From assembly GCA_022747635.1 (NCBI GenBank), contig JAKTNV010000114.1, positions 1 through 64,000 of the forward strand: a stretch of 64,000 bases of DNA, given 5' to 3'. Both the position numbers and the translations under genes were made by a program. Within the stretch, counting starts at the first letter, position 1, and each line of letters starts with the position of its first letter. Positions 10,151 to 23,140 of this stretch are shown one piece after another. The stretch comes from Hetaerina americana. Its lineage: Eukaryota; Arthropoda; Insecta; Odonata; Calopterygidae. The notes under the pieces are model-generated. The model saw nothing but the letters and a program-made list of their open reading frames with translations. It searched no databases and was not told the origin of the DNA.

Positions 10151-13100
10151 AGAAAATTACTTTTCCAAGCCAAACCTAACGTCATTTAAAACATACTTTT
10201 TTAATATATGGCCTCAGGTGATTAATCTATTTCTATTTCTAGATTCTTGCGTTTACGTGTACATGATCGTGCAGCATTGACTTTTCAACAAGCAAAGTGC
10301 AGAGGATCTGGGTAAAATTATTATTTTTTACTTAATAAAAGGAAATTAAATATTCCCTCAAATTTTATCAAATAATGAATTTACTGATAATCCATTAATA
10401 TTTTGAAAATGAAAAACTATGTAAAAATCTTCCTCATGTAATGGATAACCGAAAGTTATTGGATGGTAACCTTAAAATTATGTTTACCTTCAAGGCTACG
10501 TAAACTATCTAAAAACAATTGAATATTTTATAACATGGATTATTGATTTATGCTACATTGGAAAAAAATAAGCATTTACTATTATTGCGTTCAAGTTGTT
10601 GTGAAGTATTGTTATCGAAGTGCTGCCGGAAAAATGAAACATTCAAACACTTTGCGAATATTTCCGCAAGAAAAATTCCTTCTGCTTCCAGTAGAAATGA
10701 GCTCATTTACGCATGGAATACGCAATAAAACACCCTGCTCTCCCCACTTTGCCGATTCAGTTTTAGCGACAATTCATGTAAATCGAGAAAGAATGCAATT
10801 AATTAGTGTATAATTTGATGAAGCATAATGAGCAATGTGATAAGGTAAACCACATGAATATGTTTCCATTTATAAAATCGAAGAACTCAATTCTCCCTCA
10901 ACTGATTTGAATCGGCATCATACCTGATTTTTTTTAGTATTTTAAAAGTCCATTAGATGAGTATTACAAGTATTTCTATGATGCGAACTGTCACCTTTTT
11001 AAGTTTATTTTATTCTTACTCTTCCACCATCATCCTTTTCATTGACACATTTCGCTGTCTCATCCGTGATATTCATGAATAACCTTTTATCAGCGTGTGG
11101 TTGGAAGGAGCACTTCCTGAAGAATAGAGGAAACTCATTTCCTTACATGCATGAACCCAAGGATAAACTGCTTTCTACTTCCAGCTACATTCAAAAGAAC
11201 GGCATGTCTAAACTATTTTCACGGTTCGGTAGTTTTCCATCCAATTGTTTGGAGGAACAACAGTATTTTCTCAATTTATGCAACCCCTGATTGATATCGT
11301 AAGTATGCATTTGTAACGTAAGTATTAAAATACTCTTCGCGCTGCTCCTTTTCAGACTACACGAACTAAGTATATATATATATATATCTGATAAGAATCT
11401 TAATTCAAATAAACTATTAAGTTCTTCCAATTCTCCGCTCTGAGATTTCTAATGTTTCATTCCCCGAGACCCTCCGGCCACAAACACTCGTTAATTCAGC
11501 GGTCGGCCGCTCTGCAGTCGATCCTCCGAAGTGGATCCATCCTGCCATTCGAGTGTTCTGCCACTGCATCAATATGAGCAAACAAGATACTTCTTTCCAA
11601 CTCGTCGTTCATCACATGTACATTCAACCCACGTTCTTTCACTATTCATTTATCCCATCTCACCCTAGCTCTCCCATTTTTACCTTAAACCGTCAAGTGT
11701 GTGTATCTCATACTCGCCGCGTATACGAATTACGAAAATCATTTCTTCAACCATTTTTCACGTATATTATGCCAAGATTTAAATAATTATTCACTTGTTA
11801 AGCAGGTGTTTCAATCGACGCAATCGAAAACTTTCACTCATGCGGTCGGAAGAAAATCTATTATCATCCTCATGCTCGGAACTAATCCCGCTTCATTTAC
11901 GCATATCAAACACTACTGCACGTTCTAACTACCCAGGAAAAGGACTCTGGATTAATAGATTAAACAATAGACACGGAGTAGTCATGAGAAACTTGCCCCC
12001 GCTATATAAAATTTCATAAATCTACCATGCATTTAAGAATGAGGCTTTTTCAGAAAACAACATTTTCTCTACTGTTGCGAATGAATTTTCATTTATGTCA
12101 AATCCCCTGCATCTATCAAAGCATTCGATTCACTTTCTTCCTCTACGCCATGCTTGTACAAATCGTCTAGTTATCTCAAGCAAAGATTTGATCAGTTGCG
12201 CATTCAATTCATAGAATTCCGCCATTCATATTCTTTATTCATTCGTTTCCCCTCTCTTCCTTTCTTCCTCACGCCCCTTTCCAAAACAGCTTCAAATTTC
12301 CTTCAAAAGGTGCTTCATGGTACATCTTATATTCAAATTTCACCTTTTACATTTAAAATTTCATTCTTCTCTTTGAAAGCATTATGTACTTTTCTTCAAG
12401 CTGTCTCGGCTTTGGCTGCGATTAAGCTCCCACACGCCTTTTCTTCACATTCACGGAATATTTTAGCTTTTCATTTGACAAGGGATCTTCGCCTATATTT
12501 TCAGAACTTCTTCACATATGCACATGTTCAGGGCGTTTTGCAATCGTTCCATTCTGATTCCCCCAAGCGTCGCTCAAGTCTTCGGATGTGTTTGTTCCGG
12601 TCCGCATTATTCGAGCACAGTCTATCCTCCAGCTCCCATTCTTACGTCTCCTTCATTACTATTCAAAATGTGACTCTCGATTCCCTCTGCTGTCTATACC
12701 CTTCCTTATCACTCCCCCTCCCCGAAGATATTAGACAGGTACTCCCCTACGAATATCATTTGGATCCGTCCTGTAATTTGCCTTCGGACTGATCTTAAGC
12801 TTATTTGTCTTAATGCGTTACAAGGTCGGCCATGTCTTGTTCCGTATGAGCCGGAAAGGTGGCCTGATACTCAGCCCTCTGCCTAATTCTGCCTAAAATA
12901 CTCGTATAACCATGCTTCCAGTTGTGTCAGAGAACAGATACCATATTCTAACAGATACCAAAGCAGCCATGATAAAATTGTATAATAAATGTGTCCGTAG
13001 ACGTGAGAGGAGCAAACATATGCAGGAACCTTCAATATCTACAAAATTTCTTTTGCAATCTACAATTGCAAATAACACGGAACATTCCTTGAACGATCCA

Positions 13101-13959
13101 TGCAATTGAATTTGAAAAATCAAGTCGTGACAGTGATGGAAGAGAGTGCCGAGACGATTTTTGTTTCTAAAGACGATATATGGCGCTAGGCCTTGCTAAA
13201 TAAACACATGCGCGCTAGGGATAAAGATTCCGTCTATTGGTTCGGTACATTTCAAGGCTGCGATCAAATGAAATTGCAAGATTCATCCCCTGAAATTAAG
13301 CAAAAATCCCCATGGGACACCGGAAGGTAAAATATTATCGAGAAAATTGAACATATCTTATGACCCTCATGGTTTCGTTGTCGCCGTTCTTAATCCACCG
13401 GATAAATACTTATTATATTACTCTGGCAGTGAAAGTCATCATTCATCAAGGGAGAAAATTGAGTACTTTCGCGATGCGATTTTGATTCCGAGCCGAATGC
13501 GGAAGTATCCACTGCATTTATGACTCCAAATACATCCGTCAACATCAACTGCGTTCGCAAATGAGTAAATGGAATTAAACTGTAAGCATTAACATTTACA
13601 TACCACCATGTGTAAATATTATCATGATTCATTTCCACTCAGGATATCTTTTGAGCGATCTAAAATGATATTTAATACAGTAGATTAAGCTTTTGCTTAA
13701 ATACGAGAATTTTTTGCGATGCACATGGACTAAATCTTTCATTTTAACTTTTTCTTAGGTTATCAGCAACTTTCGAGTCACCCATTACAGCGGCTGCGGT
13801 GGTTGATTCGAGGTGTTTATTTGCAAATTCGATTGGCGTGACCTTGAGTGAGAGTTCCCCCGTCGAGCCCTCAAAATACACAAGCCTTTCATCGAGACAA
13901 AATTGAGATCATAACGTACGTCCAGCTATCGAACCCTTCGCCCTCGAAGAGGAGTAAAT
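10151..13959. other. No recognisable gene; AT-rich and pyrimidine-rich sequence
   Basis: About 3.8 kb. From about 11480 to 12800 the plus strand is strongly pyrimidine-rich and holds a 212-codon open frame (12154-12792) with no recognisable motif, which I judge to be chance. The rest is AT-rich with short frames only. A short TA run lies at 11371-11388. No inverted repeat or target duplication stood out. Confidence 0.5.
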
Positions 13960-14330
13960 GGGACGGGACGGAACGAATTCCCCCCTCCTCCTCCCACGCC
14001 CCTCACGCCTTGGGCAAGGGGATGTGGCGGGAGGGAGGGAGGGTCTGATGAAAGAGGGTGGGGGTGGGAAAAGAAAGAGGCCGTTGGGTGGGGTTGGTGA
14101 CGACACTGTCGGGGGGTGGAGGGATGAGGGGCCAAGGTCCTTGGCGTCCGAGGCGAATTCCGGGGAGAATAAGGAAAGGGGGCGAGAGGGGAGGAGGGAG
14201 GGGTGGGATTGTCTCGTCTTTCGACGTCTGCCGCCCCTCTCCATTGAAGCGGGGAAGCGTGGGAAAGTGGACCTCTTCGGATGGGGAAGGAAGGGCGGCG
14301 AGGCGTCGTTCGGGGAATTAGGGAGCACTT
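13960..14330. repeat. Purine-rich (G/A) island
   Basis: The plus strand is dominated by runs such as GGGAGGGAGGGAGGG and GGGGGTGG. Open frames on both strands are low-complexity consequences of this composition. Several closely spaced G-runs could form G-quadruplexes. No gene assigned. Confidence 0.7.
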
Positions 14331-14574
14331 TTCTTCTCTTTTATTTTCGAAAATGGACTTTTGCCTTATACTTACCTACGCGAGCTCCGCGCTTTAATTT
14401 TTGTTTACTCATTTAGCATCTGTCTGCACTGCGTCCTCTATCATGTGAGCAATCCGCATCGGTTAAATACATCGGTATTAGCATGGGACACGCAGTTTTC
14501 ATTGTTTTTCGATTGACTGGGCGTTGGCCGGCTACCATTACGCTTCGAGTGATTCACACCATAGGTATTCCAAT
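14331..14574. other. No recognisable feature
   Basis: Short AT-rich stretch between the G/A island and the (TA)n tract. I see no motif. Confidence 0.4.
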
Positions 14575-14577
14575 AAC

Positions 14578-14655
<78 letters not shown>
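14575..14655. repeat. (TA)n microsatellite
   Basis: Long alternating TA tract with one TG interruption. Unlike most others in the window, neither flank shows LINE sequence. Confidence 0.95.
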
Positions 14656-14657
<2 letters not shown>

Positions 14658-16567
14658 TTTCTACTGGTACAACATGAAATGCCGAGGGCAAATTTCCTTG
14701 CCTTTTAATGTGGTCATTTAATATTTTTTGCAATGGATCCGTGATTCCCATGGTATATAAAAGAAGAGATTATAATATCAAGTAATAATTTCAAGTCTTA
14801 ATTTTTTAATTAGGCCAATTCCTTAATATTTATGCGTTGATATCAAGTTTCTTCAATACGTATAACTCCTCAGGTGCGATGAGTGCTTACCCCATGCTCG
14901 CTCAGGTGTTTATGCAGCACGCAAATGCCAACATTTTCAGCTGGCCGGGTAGTTAAATTTCGATAACATGTTATATTTTATCATTTAAGCTCCTCTCTCT
15001 TTTTGTGTGCTGAACATTATTTGATAGTCAGTCATGCATGACCCCCAAGGCGAAGACAAAAGGACTTACCAGACCAGACCATTTGCAGTAAACCTATAAC
15101 TACTCCTTCGGATTCACATCCTTTAGAGGCAGAGTTGGTATTTGTGTTGTGGTAATTTTTAATAAGGTTGGTAGGGTGACAGGATAGTTCAGTTGTCTTG
15201 TTGTATTTCAAATACTTTTTTTTTCTTTTTTTATTATTTTTTATTTATTATTATTATTGTTTTTTTATGGTTTTTTTTCCGTAGAGTTCATTGTTATAAT
15301 TTTTTTTTATTTATTTATAATTTTTTTTTTTTTTTACTTTGGTGAAAGCTCATTTATTTGGTAGTAAGGGTGAAGTGAGGGATACATTTCTCAGGTAGGA
15401 TCGGGTGGGAGTAGGTTAGGGATATCAGGAGAGCCAGGCCCTTGTCTCGTTTTAGTCTTTTTCTGCTGAGGAGTTTCCTTCGGTGGGGGGAAATTACGAT
15501 GAGGTTGGTTAAGGGTAGGATGAAAGGTTATATTTGCCGGCAGGTTTAGGCGTCTCTTCTTTTTAGGGATGCACGTTTTAGATTTTACCAGTTGGTGTGG
15601 GTAGGGGTAAATACCAGAAGGTAGTGACGAGGACCAAAGGTTTGCGATGAGAGGATTTTTTGACTGTTCAAGCGACTTCCTGTAACTTATTAGGGCGGCA
15701 TAAATGGCTTCATTTATTGGACTTGATTCTTGGGAAGCACATTTTGTCCTCACGAATAAACTCCCATTTAAACCTAATTATTCGATATCTCAATCTCACC
15801 ATCCACGTATCCCCGATATCTATCATATGTAAATTTGATAATTTTCCCCAATGTAATGCAGTGCTATCGGGCTGGGAGGGACACATTATCTAGAATTTTC
15901 CTAAAAGCAGTTCTTCCCAAAACTTTGGCTTCCTCTATCCCGGCCACTCGAAGACTTTGGTTGACATGCCATCTTATGGCGCAAGGTTATAAAAAATACT
16001 CTGATGAGCTTTTCTTTGATATATTACAGGTATTTTACTTTGAGATGTGATAAAATCTATTCTCACTCTATGATAAATATACATGGTTTGCATAAAAAGT
16101 ATTGGAAAAAGTTTCGGAGAAATGGATTTATTTAAAAATAGACACTCAACTCTGCTCTTGGTCGTCCGTCAAAACACCCTCGGGGCGATTTTAGCGCAGA
16201 TATTTCGCATTATGCAATTTCCAGTGGTGCAAATGGTATGCACTGCCATTTTTTTATCAATTTCAATACTATCCTCGATTATGTGCACACTCAACCGACG
16301 GTCTGAATTCATCAATCACTTCGCGTACACGTCGGAGAAATATTGTTACCGATACTTTTTACCCAAACCTTACGTTTATTCATACTAAATTTGTCTAAGT
16401 TTTGTCGGTGATTAAGCTTTGGTAAGCTAGTCAGCCTGGAGTAACAATAATTGGTATCAGCAATGCGCATCGTTGTGTTAGGCATTAAATGAGAATAATT
16501 GTTAAAAAAATATAGGTAAGGTTAACTAAAACTATTTCTGGCGTGACTTAGTGGAAAACCTTCATAT
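14656..16567. other. No recognisable gene; includes T-rich block
   Basis: AT-rich sequence. About 15205-15340 is a block of long T runs with 'attattatt' repeats. The rest has only short, unrecognised frames. Confidence 0.5.
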
Positions 16568-16731
16568 TGAAATTGAAAAATAACCAACATGGCTTTTCCA
16601 TATAGAAAATGTATTTACGACCTACACTTCAGTGTTCCATCTTCAGGTCTTTCATGTCATACTGTAGCGAAACTTAGGTCGTAAGTAAATTTTCAATGTG
16701 GAAAAGCCAAGTTATTTATTTTTCGATTTCA
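16568..16731. mobile_element. Long imperfect hairpin, possible Penelope-like terminal repeat
   Basis: Two arms of about 56 bp (16568-16623 and 16676-16731) are inverted copies of each other with around eight mismatches, separated by about 52 bp. The minus-strand loop contains 'CCTGAAGATGG'. The right arm is preceded by 'GCGAAACTTAGGTCG', so CTGANGA-like and GAAAC..GTC elements reminiscent of hammerhead ribozymes occur, though not in one clearly functional arrangement. It directly abuts the LINE relic at 16734. No protein is encoded. The Penelope-like assignment is an inference from the inverted arrangement and these short motifs. Confidence 0.55.
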
Positions 16732-16733
16732 AA

Positions 16734-17310
16734 GGTAAGGTTATGAGATTTTCAAGCAAGAGAAAGGCTAAATTAAATATGAAACTAGCATTTCATAAAT
16801 TAGAGCATTTGGAAGAGTTTATTCATCTTGTAAGTGTTTTGGGCAAGGATGATTATGGCAGTGGTGACACAAGAATAAGAATTTTGTCATGGAAAAGCAC
16901 TTGCGCAATATGGAGGAACTGAGGGAATTAATTTGAATAAGGATGTTATGAAAACACTGGTCAAAACGTTGACATAGAGCGCGGTTTTGTACGGAGCTGA
17001 AACATGATCGTTGAAGTAAGATAGTGGGCGAAGGTTGCATTGGTTTTTAAAATGTAGCCGCGGAGGATGTCAAGGTTGACATGGTTAGGAAGGAAAACAA
17101 ACGAGGAAGTGCTAGACATGACGCAGGAGCATTGTTGGGCGAAATCCAGCAGGAAAGATGGATGCAGAGTATTTAGATAGGAGATTGAATACTGAAGACT
17201 GTGATGGAGGGCAGAACGCTAGGTAAACCAGGAAGGGGTAGAAATAGAACAGACATGTCGGACGGAACAGAGGAAGAGTGTACGTGGAAATGAAAAAGCA
17301 TTCATCATTG
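16734..17310 (+). pseudogene. Decayed LINE family A C-terminal region
   Basis: Starts with 'KVMRFSSKRKAKLNMKL', clearly related to 'KVMRFSRKKKAKLNIKI' of the full-length copy. Degenerate matches then follow to the 'YGAETWSLK' block (near 16990), the 'TNEEVLGM' block (near 17100) and the 'KTVIEGRMLGK' block (near 17205). Many stops and indels; an old copy or a related older family. Confidence 0.75.
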
Positions 17311-17959
17311 CAGTGTTCAGCCTGTGTCTACGCCAAACCCCTCTTTAACGGTGGATTATGAGCAATAATGATTAATGATATAGAAAAAAATTCTTACGTA
17401 TAAAATCATACAAACCTACATGCATGATTTTATAATTTGTGTGTTAATATATTCCGGTGCTTGGGTACGATTTTGTAATGACTGAGTATGGTATGATGAA
17501 AGGAATAGTATTTGAATCGGTATATGATGGATTCTAAATAAAAACGAAACAAATATATATCCTGAGGTTATCGAAAAACAGACTCCTAATAAAATACGCG
17601 GGAAGAGATACTTCAATATGAACAAATCCGCGTTCATTTGGCCGCTACAAATTAGCATGCAGAGGACAAGGAATTTCCAAAAGGTTCCAAATTCAAAAGA
17701 ATCTCTCTATTTGTAGTTTTTTTATCACAGCCAAAGGTAGCTACGTAGTTTAATGCCTTGCAAAGCCTATTCAAACTTCAAGAAGACACTTCAAACGCGG
17801 ATTTGGTCCAGATCGCGACATATCCGCGCCGCTCATTGAGACATAAAAGGCTTTAAAAAGAGTCTTTCACGGCATGCAAAGGTATCCGAAAAATTTCGCC
17901 AGAAATTCTGGGAATGTGTCGAACAATGCAGACGGTAGACGTTCCTCTACCCGCCGTTC
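17311..17959. other. No recognisable feature
   Basis: AT-rich sequence with short frames only; nothing recognised. Confidence 0.4.
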
Positions 17960-18290
17960 TCACCCCTTCCATATCCGGAGGGGCAGAGGGAAGGGGTCGA
18001 TGGGAGAAAGGGGAGATAGGAGACGGAGGGAGAGGCGAGGGGATGGGAGGGCGAGCCATATGGGAGGATTCCCAGCGGGTGAAGAGGAGACTCCGTGGAA
18101 AAAAGTATAAGCGGCGAGGCGTATGTCAGGGAAAGACATTAACGAAGTCCCAAAGGCGTGAGGAGAGACGCGGGGGCCCAGCCTAGGGGCGGAGGAGCCC
18201 GAGGTTGGAGGGCCCTCCTGGTTGTGAAGCGGAGGAGGAAGCGCAGGGGAGAGGCGTGTTGAGGGAGTGGGGTCACCGCCGCGGGCCGAT
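17960..18290. repeat. Purine-rich GC island
   Basis: Runs of G and GA on the plus strand (e.g. 'GGGGAGATAGGAGACGGAGG') and CpG-containing sequence. Frames here are compositional and I assign no gene. Confidence 0.6.
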
Positions 18291-18617
18291 GGCAATGGAT
18301 TGGGACTCCGTGTCATGACGATGACTTCTCGACGACACTGAAATTGACGTCCAAGACACTTTGGTCCCAGCATCGACCCTCCTCTGACGTTGACCATCCA
18401 TCCACTCTTATGCCTTTTCACGCCATCTAAGATTTTCTCATCAGTATATAGCAATAATATATCATAGTTCCCACGAAACCAGATACAGAAAATGGCCTAG
18501 AAATACCAATAAATCTGCAGAAAACCTTGTAGACACTGTAATCTCTAGTCACTTAATACATGAATTAGAAATGAAGCAATAGTATAACATACGATGCATG
18601 CGGATTTTATTGTGTCT
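18291..18617. other. No recognisable feature
   Basis: Mixed sequence up to the junction with the LINE fragment at about 18618; nothing recognised. Confidence 0.4.
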
Positions 18618-18965
18618 ACCATGGTGAAATGGACAGAGAAGAAAACAAAGGAGGAAGTACTTGGTATGGTTGGCGAAGAGAGGGGTTTTTTGGGAGCAAT
18701 CCTATGGAGGCAGGAAAAGTGGATGAAGGGGGTATTGATCGGCAGCGGGATGTTGAAGACTGTAATTGAGGGGAGAATGTTAGGCAAACGAGGAAAGGGA
18801 TGGAACAGGATAGGGATGTTGGACGGGATGAAGGAAGTACTCAGAGATGAAGAGGGACCTGATGTAGAGTAGGATGTTGTGTTTTGCTAGGGGTCACAAA
18901 TTATTTAATCAGTAATTATGTCCATCCAAAAACCTACCTTAACCGGTAGATTACCTAATAATATA
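18618..18965 (+). mobile_element. LINE family A, short 5'-truncated copy
   Basis: Begins within the C-terminal region at the codons for 'VKWTEKKTKEEVLGMVGEE', runs to a stop near 18870, then the 3' untranslated region and the conserved hairpin (CCTACC..GGTAGATTACC, 18936-18954), and ends in an imperfect (TAA)n tail. The 3' (TAA)n tail is typical of RTE-like elements. A small deletion lies near 18830. Confidence 0.92.
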
Positions 18966-19294
18966 ATAATAATTTCGATTACTCTGACAGAAAGAGCGCA
19001 GCTAACGATTGCATATATGAACTAAATTTTCAATTACGGACCTAACGAAACACACTAAATTTATTGGTAACGCTTTGCCAATTAGCATTCAACTCCAGCT
19101 GTTTTTGAAGTGACTCTTTGGCTAAAATCTGTGAGACTGGATACCGTAAAGAAATGGAATTATAATTATTATTATAATCATTAATAGGCTTACGGAAGGT
19201 TTTGGATGGACAATGATAGACCATTGCTGAATTTCTGAGATTCGCTCACAAGAGACTCCCTGATATCCCAAACTACATTAAATTATATTCAATT
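18966..19294. other. No recognisable feature
   Basis: AT-rich interval between two LINE remnants; nothing recognised. Confidence 0.4.
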
Positions 19295-20100
19295 ATGCTT
19301 ACTTCCTTCCACCCTTCATTCCGAACCCCACGCCCATGCTTTTCCTTCCCCGGCCTCACCTACCTTAACGTTCTCCCCTCGAACACGGTCTTCCTCCCCC
19401 ACCACGCTTAGTACATCTTCATTTCATTTCCTTTACGTTTATTTTAACTGTATAATCCCTCTCGACCTCCACACCTCAAGAGCCTCCAAATCTGTACTCC
19501 GAATCTTGCTTCAACGACCATTTTCCCGCCCTGTGCAAAACTACGCTTCATATTAACGTTTAAGACTAGCCTTTTCTCAACATCCTTACTCAATTTCTCC
19601 GCCATCAATGTCTTCTTCCTTGCGAAAGCATCTTTACCAGATGCAGTCGATCTCCTTGAGGCCCTGGTCCAAAACACACCCGGGGTTCGCACACCCTTCC
19701 ACCTGCTCTAGTCGTGCCTCACATTTTAACGTTTAACCCAACCTCCCCTTTTCTCGAATATCACTTCGTCTTGGCCATTCTCACATTGCATTACTTTAAC
19801 ACTAATTTTATAATTTGCTCAACAATGTTTGTAATTCGTTGACTGTCTGGCTAACTAAAGACTTACCATCCTAAAAACTGATTTTATGAATCCCACACCG
19901 ATTCTCACCTTATCTCCAGGTCAACGCATTCCTTTCTTTTACCGTTTACTCCATGAATTCCCTGAAAAGTACGGGTGGCAATGGACACCCCGGTCTCACT
20001 CAAGCCAACACTACCTGCCCTTTTAATTCTGCCATTTCCGAATATCTATCCGCTACACGGACCTGAGAAGTCTAAGAACTGTACAGGGTGCGGTATGTGA
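19295..20100 (-). pseudogene. Decayed LINE family A relic, RT to C-terminus
   Basis: The plus-strand text keeps the same order as the minus-strand LINE copies: the 'ttccttccacccttcattcc' end of the ORF near 19300, the 'catccttactcaa' block near 19580, the 'ctccttgaggccctggtcca' block near 19650, the 'actgattttatgaatccc' block near 19877 and 'gacctgagaagtct' near 20060. Heavily mutated; no usable frame. Confidence 0.7.
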
Positions 20101-20859
20101 CATGTCCCTCCAATTTGCTAATATTTTCAGAAAAAAATTAGGAAATCCCTTTTGGAAAAAAAGAGAAACGCTCTTGAAAATGGCAATTTTTAATTCTGTT
20201 TTTAATACTTAGTGGGATATCTATATTCCCCATTTACGAATATTAATTACCTAAAAGTGAACGTTTCATTAAATCGGTGCATCTACGGATGGTATGGTAC
20301 ATCCAAACTGCCCATGTTACAGCTTGGATGGATTCTATATTTAGTATTATTCGATGATTGATACCTTGGTTGAGCGTTTGGAGCAGAACTACGCTCTTTC
20401 CAAAATTCAATCAATACGCATTTTTCCGAATTTAAAGTCTGCACGTGCCACGTAAGATAATGATGGCCAAGACGAGAGAGGCGATCACGGTGTTGGAATC
20501 GGTAGGGATTCGGTTTGGAAACTGAAAGAGGATGAGGAGAGAAAAAGTATATTCCAAATTTAAATGTATTGCAGGAATGATATCTTAGGTTTATTGATGT
20601 TCAAGTTCAAAGATATTTATTCCGCGATCCGTAAGGACGAATCTGCATTCTAATCTGGAATCCGCCATGTGAGCACGGAGCGAAGAGTTTTAGGTCAACA
20701 GCCATCTGATTGACTAGACTAGTTAAATATCATGAGAAATTATTACTGTATTACCGTATCTTTCCTACTGTTGTGGTCTCGTATTGTGCAAGGGAAACGT
20801 GATTCCATACAAATCGATCGTCTGGCAGTGGCTATACACTTCAACTTCATCATTCAGTA
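20101..20859. other. No recognisable feature
   Basis: AT-rich sequence without recognisable frames or repeats. Confidence 0.4.
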
Positions 20860-21275
20860 CGAATCAGAGGCCGTCAAGGTGAAGGTGTGGAGAATAATGA
20901 TGAAAATAACATGGACAGAGAGGGAAAGCAACGCTGAAGCAATAAGCATGGTTGGAGAAGTGAGATGTCTGCCGGGAGAAATTTGTAGAAGGCAGGGCAA
21001 ATTCATGCAGGAGATTCTGAGAGGCTATCAAATGCTGAAGACGGTATTATGGGATGAACGCTGAGAAATCGAGGGAGAGGGAAGGAGGAGAATAAACATT
21101 GTGGACTGAATCAATGGATGCAGGAAGTATGCACAGCTGAAGAATGATTTTTTTTGTTTAGTTTGATGGTTAAGGATTTCTCAGCATCATGTGATTTAGA
21201 TCTTCGCACGTAGTAGAGTAGTGTGTAGTGGCAGGTTCCATCAGCAACCTACCCTAATCAGGTAAACTACTGCCG
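20860..21275 (+). pseudogene. Old LINE C-terminal relic with 3' tail
   Basis: The frame at 20860-21060 gives 'VKVWRIMMKITWTERESNAEAISMVGEVRCLPGEI', parallel to 'MWVWRRMEKVKWTEKKTNEEVLGMVGEERGLLGAI' of the full-length copy. A related 3' end follows at 21250-21273 ('AACCTACCCTAATCAGG', an altered version of the family hairpin). Divergence suggests an older or sister family. Confidence 0.65.
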
Positions 21276-21659
21276 ATGACTACAAGAGTATTCAGGAGAC
21301 AATTAGCGAGTTCAAGAGAAAGATGAGCGGCATGATATGAATTCAATGAGAAATTTGCCTGACTACATTGAAATAACGGTAGAGAAGAAAGAATGCCTAG
21401 AAAGGATAATAGAAAATCTGGAGAAGGGGACGAAAAAGTAAAAACCACCAGTCAAACAAGATTAAACCTACGGAAAAGGAACGCAGTCAAAGTAGGGAAG
21501 ACTATCCTCAAGTAAGAACAGAGAAAGACACGAGAATGAGCGGAGGAGACTTTCTATTTAAACAGTAGAATCGCTAGTGATGGAATGAGCGAGGAGAGAT
21601 ATAGGAAGAAGCTCCTATTAGCAACAAATAGTACTATTATCCACGTATGGGATCATTTC
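21276..21659. other. No recognisable feature
   Basis: Purine-rich stretch without recognisable coding content. Confidence 0.35.
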
Positions 21660-21900
21660 CTTCAGAGCTATACATTACGGACGATGCAAGCAGCAGAGCA
21701 AAAAGATTGGAGTTGAAGGAAATTCGGTTCCACAGAAGATCGCTCAAATAAAATAAACAGGCAGAGTGACAGATGGTAACGTACCTCGAAGATTGGGCGA
21801 AAAGAGAGGTCTAAAGATGATCCTTAAAAGAATTTGATGGAAATTGATGATGTAATATATTCTGGCCATACGTACGGAGATGCAAGATATTGGAGGAGTA
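21660..21900 (+). pseudogene. Possible very old LINE C-terminal relic
   Basis: A frame around 21672-21750 reads 'LRTMQAAEQKRLELKEIRFHRRSLK', similar in pattern to the 'WSLKQEDRRRLEAFEMWVWRRM' block of LINE C-termini. Further on 'LKMILKRI' and 'YSGHTYG' could match the block that follows in L1/RTE-like elements. Weak and unconfirmed. Confidence 0.3.
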
Positions 21901-22739
21901 CAGGATTGTCTGGAGACCTGCCCCAAATAATCCTCGGAGTGAAAATCCACCCTGATGACAAACTTGTAGCATTGTGTGAATTTAAAATGGGCATTGAAAC
22001 AATTCTCAGTGAAAATCATTACCCATCATTGTTGCGAGAGTATTGATTTTGCATTTTTCCTTCTGAATGCAGATCTATCAAAATTTGACTAAATCAATTC
22101 CAGTTTAACTTTTAAATAATGATAATGACATTAAAAAATAACTGCTTAGGTGAAAAGATTGAAAACAGATAAGAATGCTGCCGAGAATGCCAAAAAATGA
22201 CTGTTATCCTGGCGCAGCAAAAGTCGCAGCGTATTTTTTAAGTGGTAGTATTATTAAAAATGGAATAAATAATTCCACGGCAGATTATATACTTCTACAA
22301 TTGAAAATGGAATGTATACTTCCACATAATTTGCCTGGAAGTGAAACTTACGTACGCCATAACGGGGTAAAATCGACCAAGTGCAATCTGTTAGGGCTAT
22401 TTTAGATTGTTTGTGGTATAAATAGGCTAGAGTGAGTAAATGAGTGGGGTATTAATAATTTTACTCAATATAATAGCAGTAATAGACAATTAAGGCATCA
22501 GTTAGATGAGTTCTTTCACCATATTAAGAAAATAGAGTCGAATATTTTCTGGCTAGCGGAAGACCGAGAAAATCATGGGTGGATGGAAAGATATAAACCT
22601 CAATCATCCCTTAAAGAAATGTCATTAATGACTAACCCGACCCACCAATAACAATACCGCCAACCAACCAACAATAGCTTTTGCGTGCCTTTTTACATGC
22701 TCCCAGCATGTTTTCCTCAGCTCGAGGCGAAGTATGAGA
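21901..22739. other. No recognisable feature
   Basis: AT-rich; short frames only. Confidence 0.4.
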
Positions 22740-23140
22740 ACTCAAAAGTGCTTTGAGGTGGGCTCGGGGATCTCTTGAGTGTGGGAAGGAAAAGGGTCCA
22801 ACGGGGGGGGGGGGGGGGGGGGGGAAGGGCACAAAGCCCTTGGGAAAGCCAGGCGTTCGAGGATCCGACGAAGTCCTTCGGGGCGTTGAGGACAAGGGAA
22901 AGGATGCCACGGGGGTCCGGGGGTGGAGGGTGAGGGGCTGGGAGGAGGGAGGGTGACGGGGGGGGAGGGAAGGTGAGTTGGAAAAGGAGGGAAGGGGTAG
23001 GGTGGGGGGGTCTCCATTCAATAAGCAGAAGGGAGGATGTCGCCTTGAGACGAGGGGGGAAGGGGGGCGGAGTGTTAGGAAGAGGAGGGCAGGGAGTGGG
23101 GTGGGGAGCGAGTCCTCGGCGAGGAGAGGAAAGGGGTAAG
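22740..23140. repeat. G-rich island with a 22-base G homopolymer
   Basis: The plus strand has an uninterrupted G run at 22803-22824 and many further G-runs to about 23120 ('GGGGGGTCTCC', 'GGGGGGAAGGGGGG'). Frames on both strands are poly-Gly or poly-Pro consequences of composition. Strong G-quadruplex potential; homopolymer length is prone to sequencing error. Confidence 0.8.

Noticed and set aside
12154..12792. 212-codon open frame on the plus strand
   Set aside because: It lies in pyrimidine-rich sequence with few stops by composition, has no recognisable motif, and is rich in Ser, Phe and Leu.
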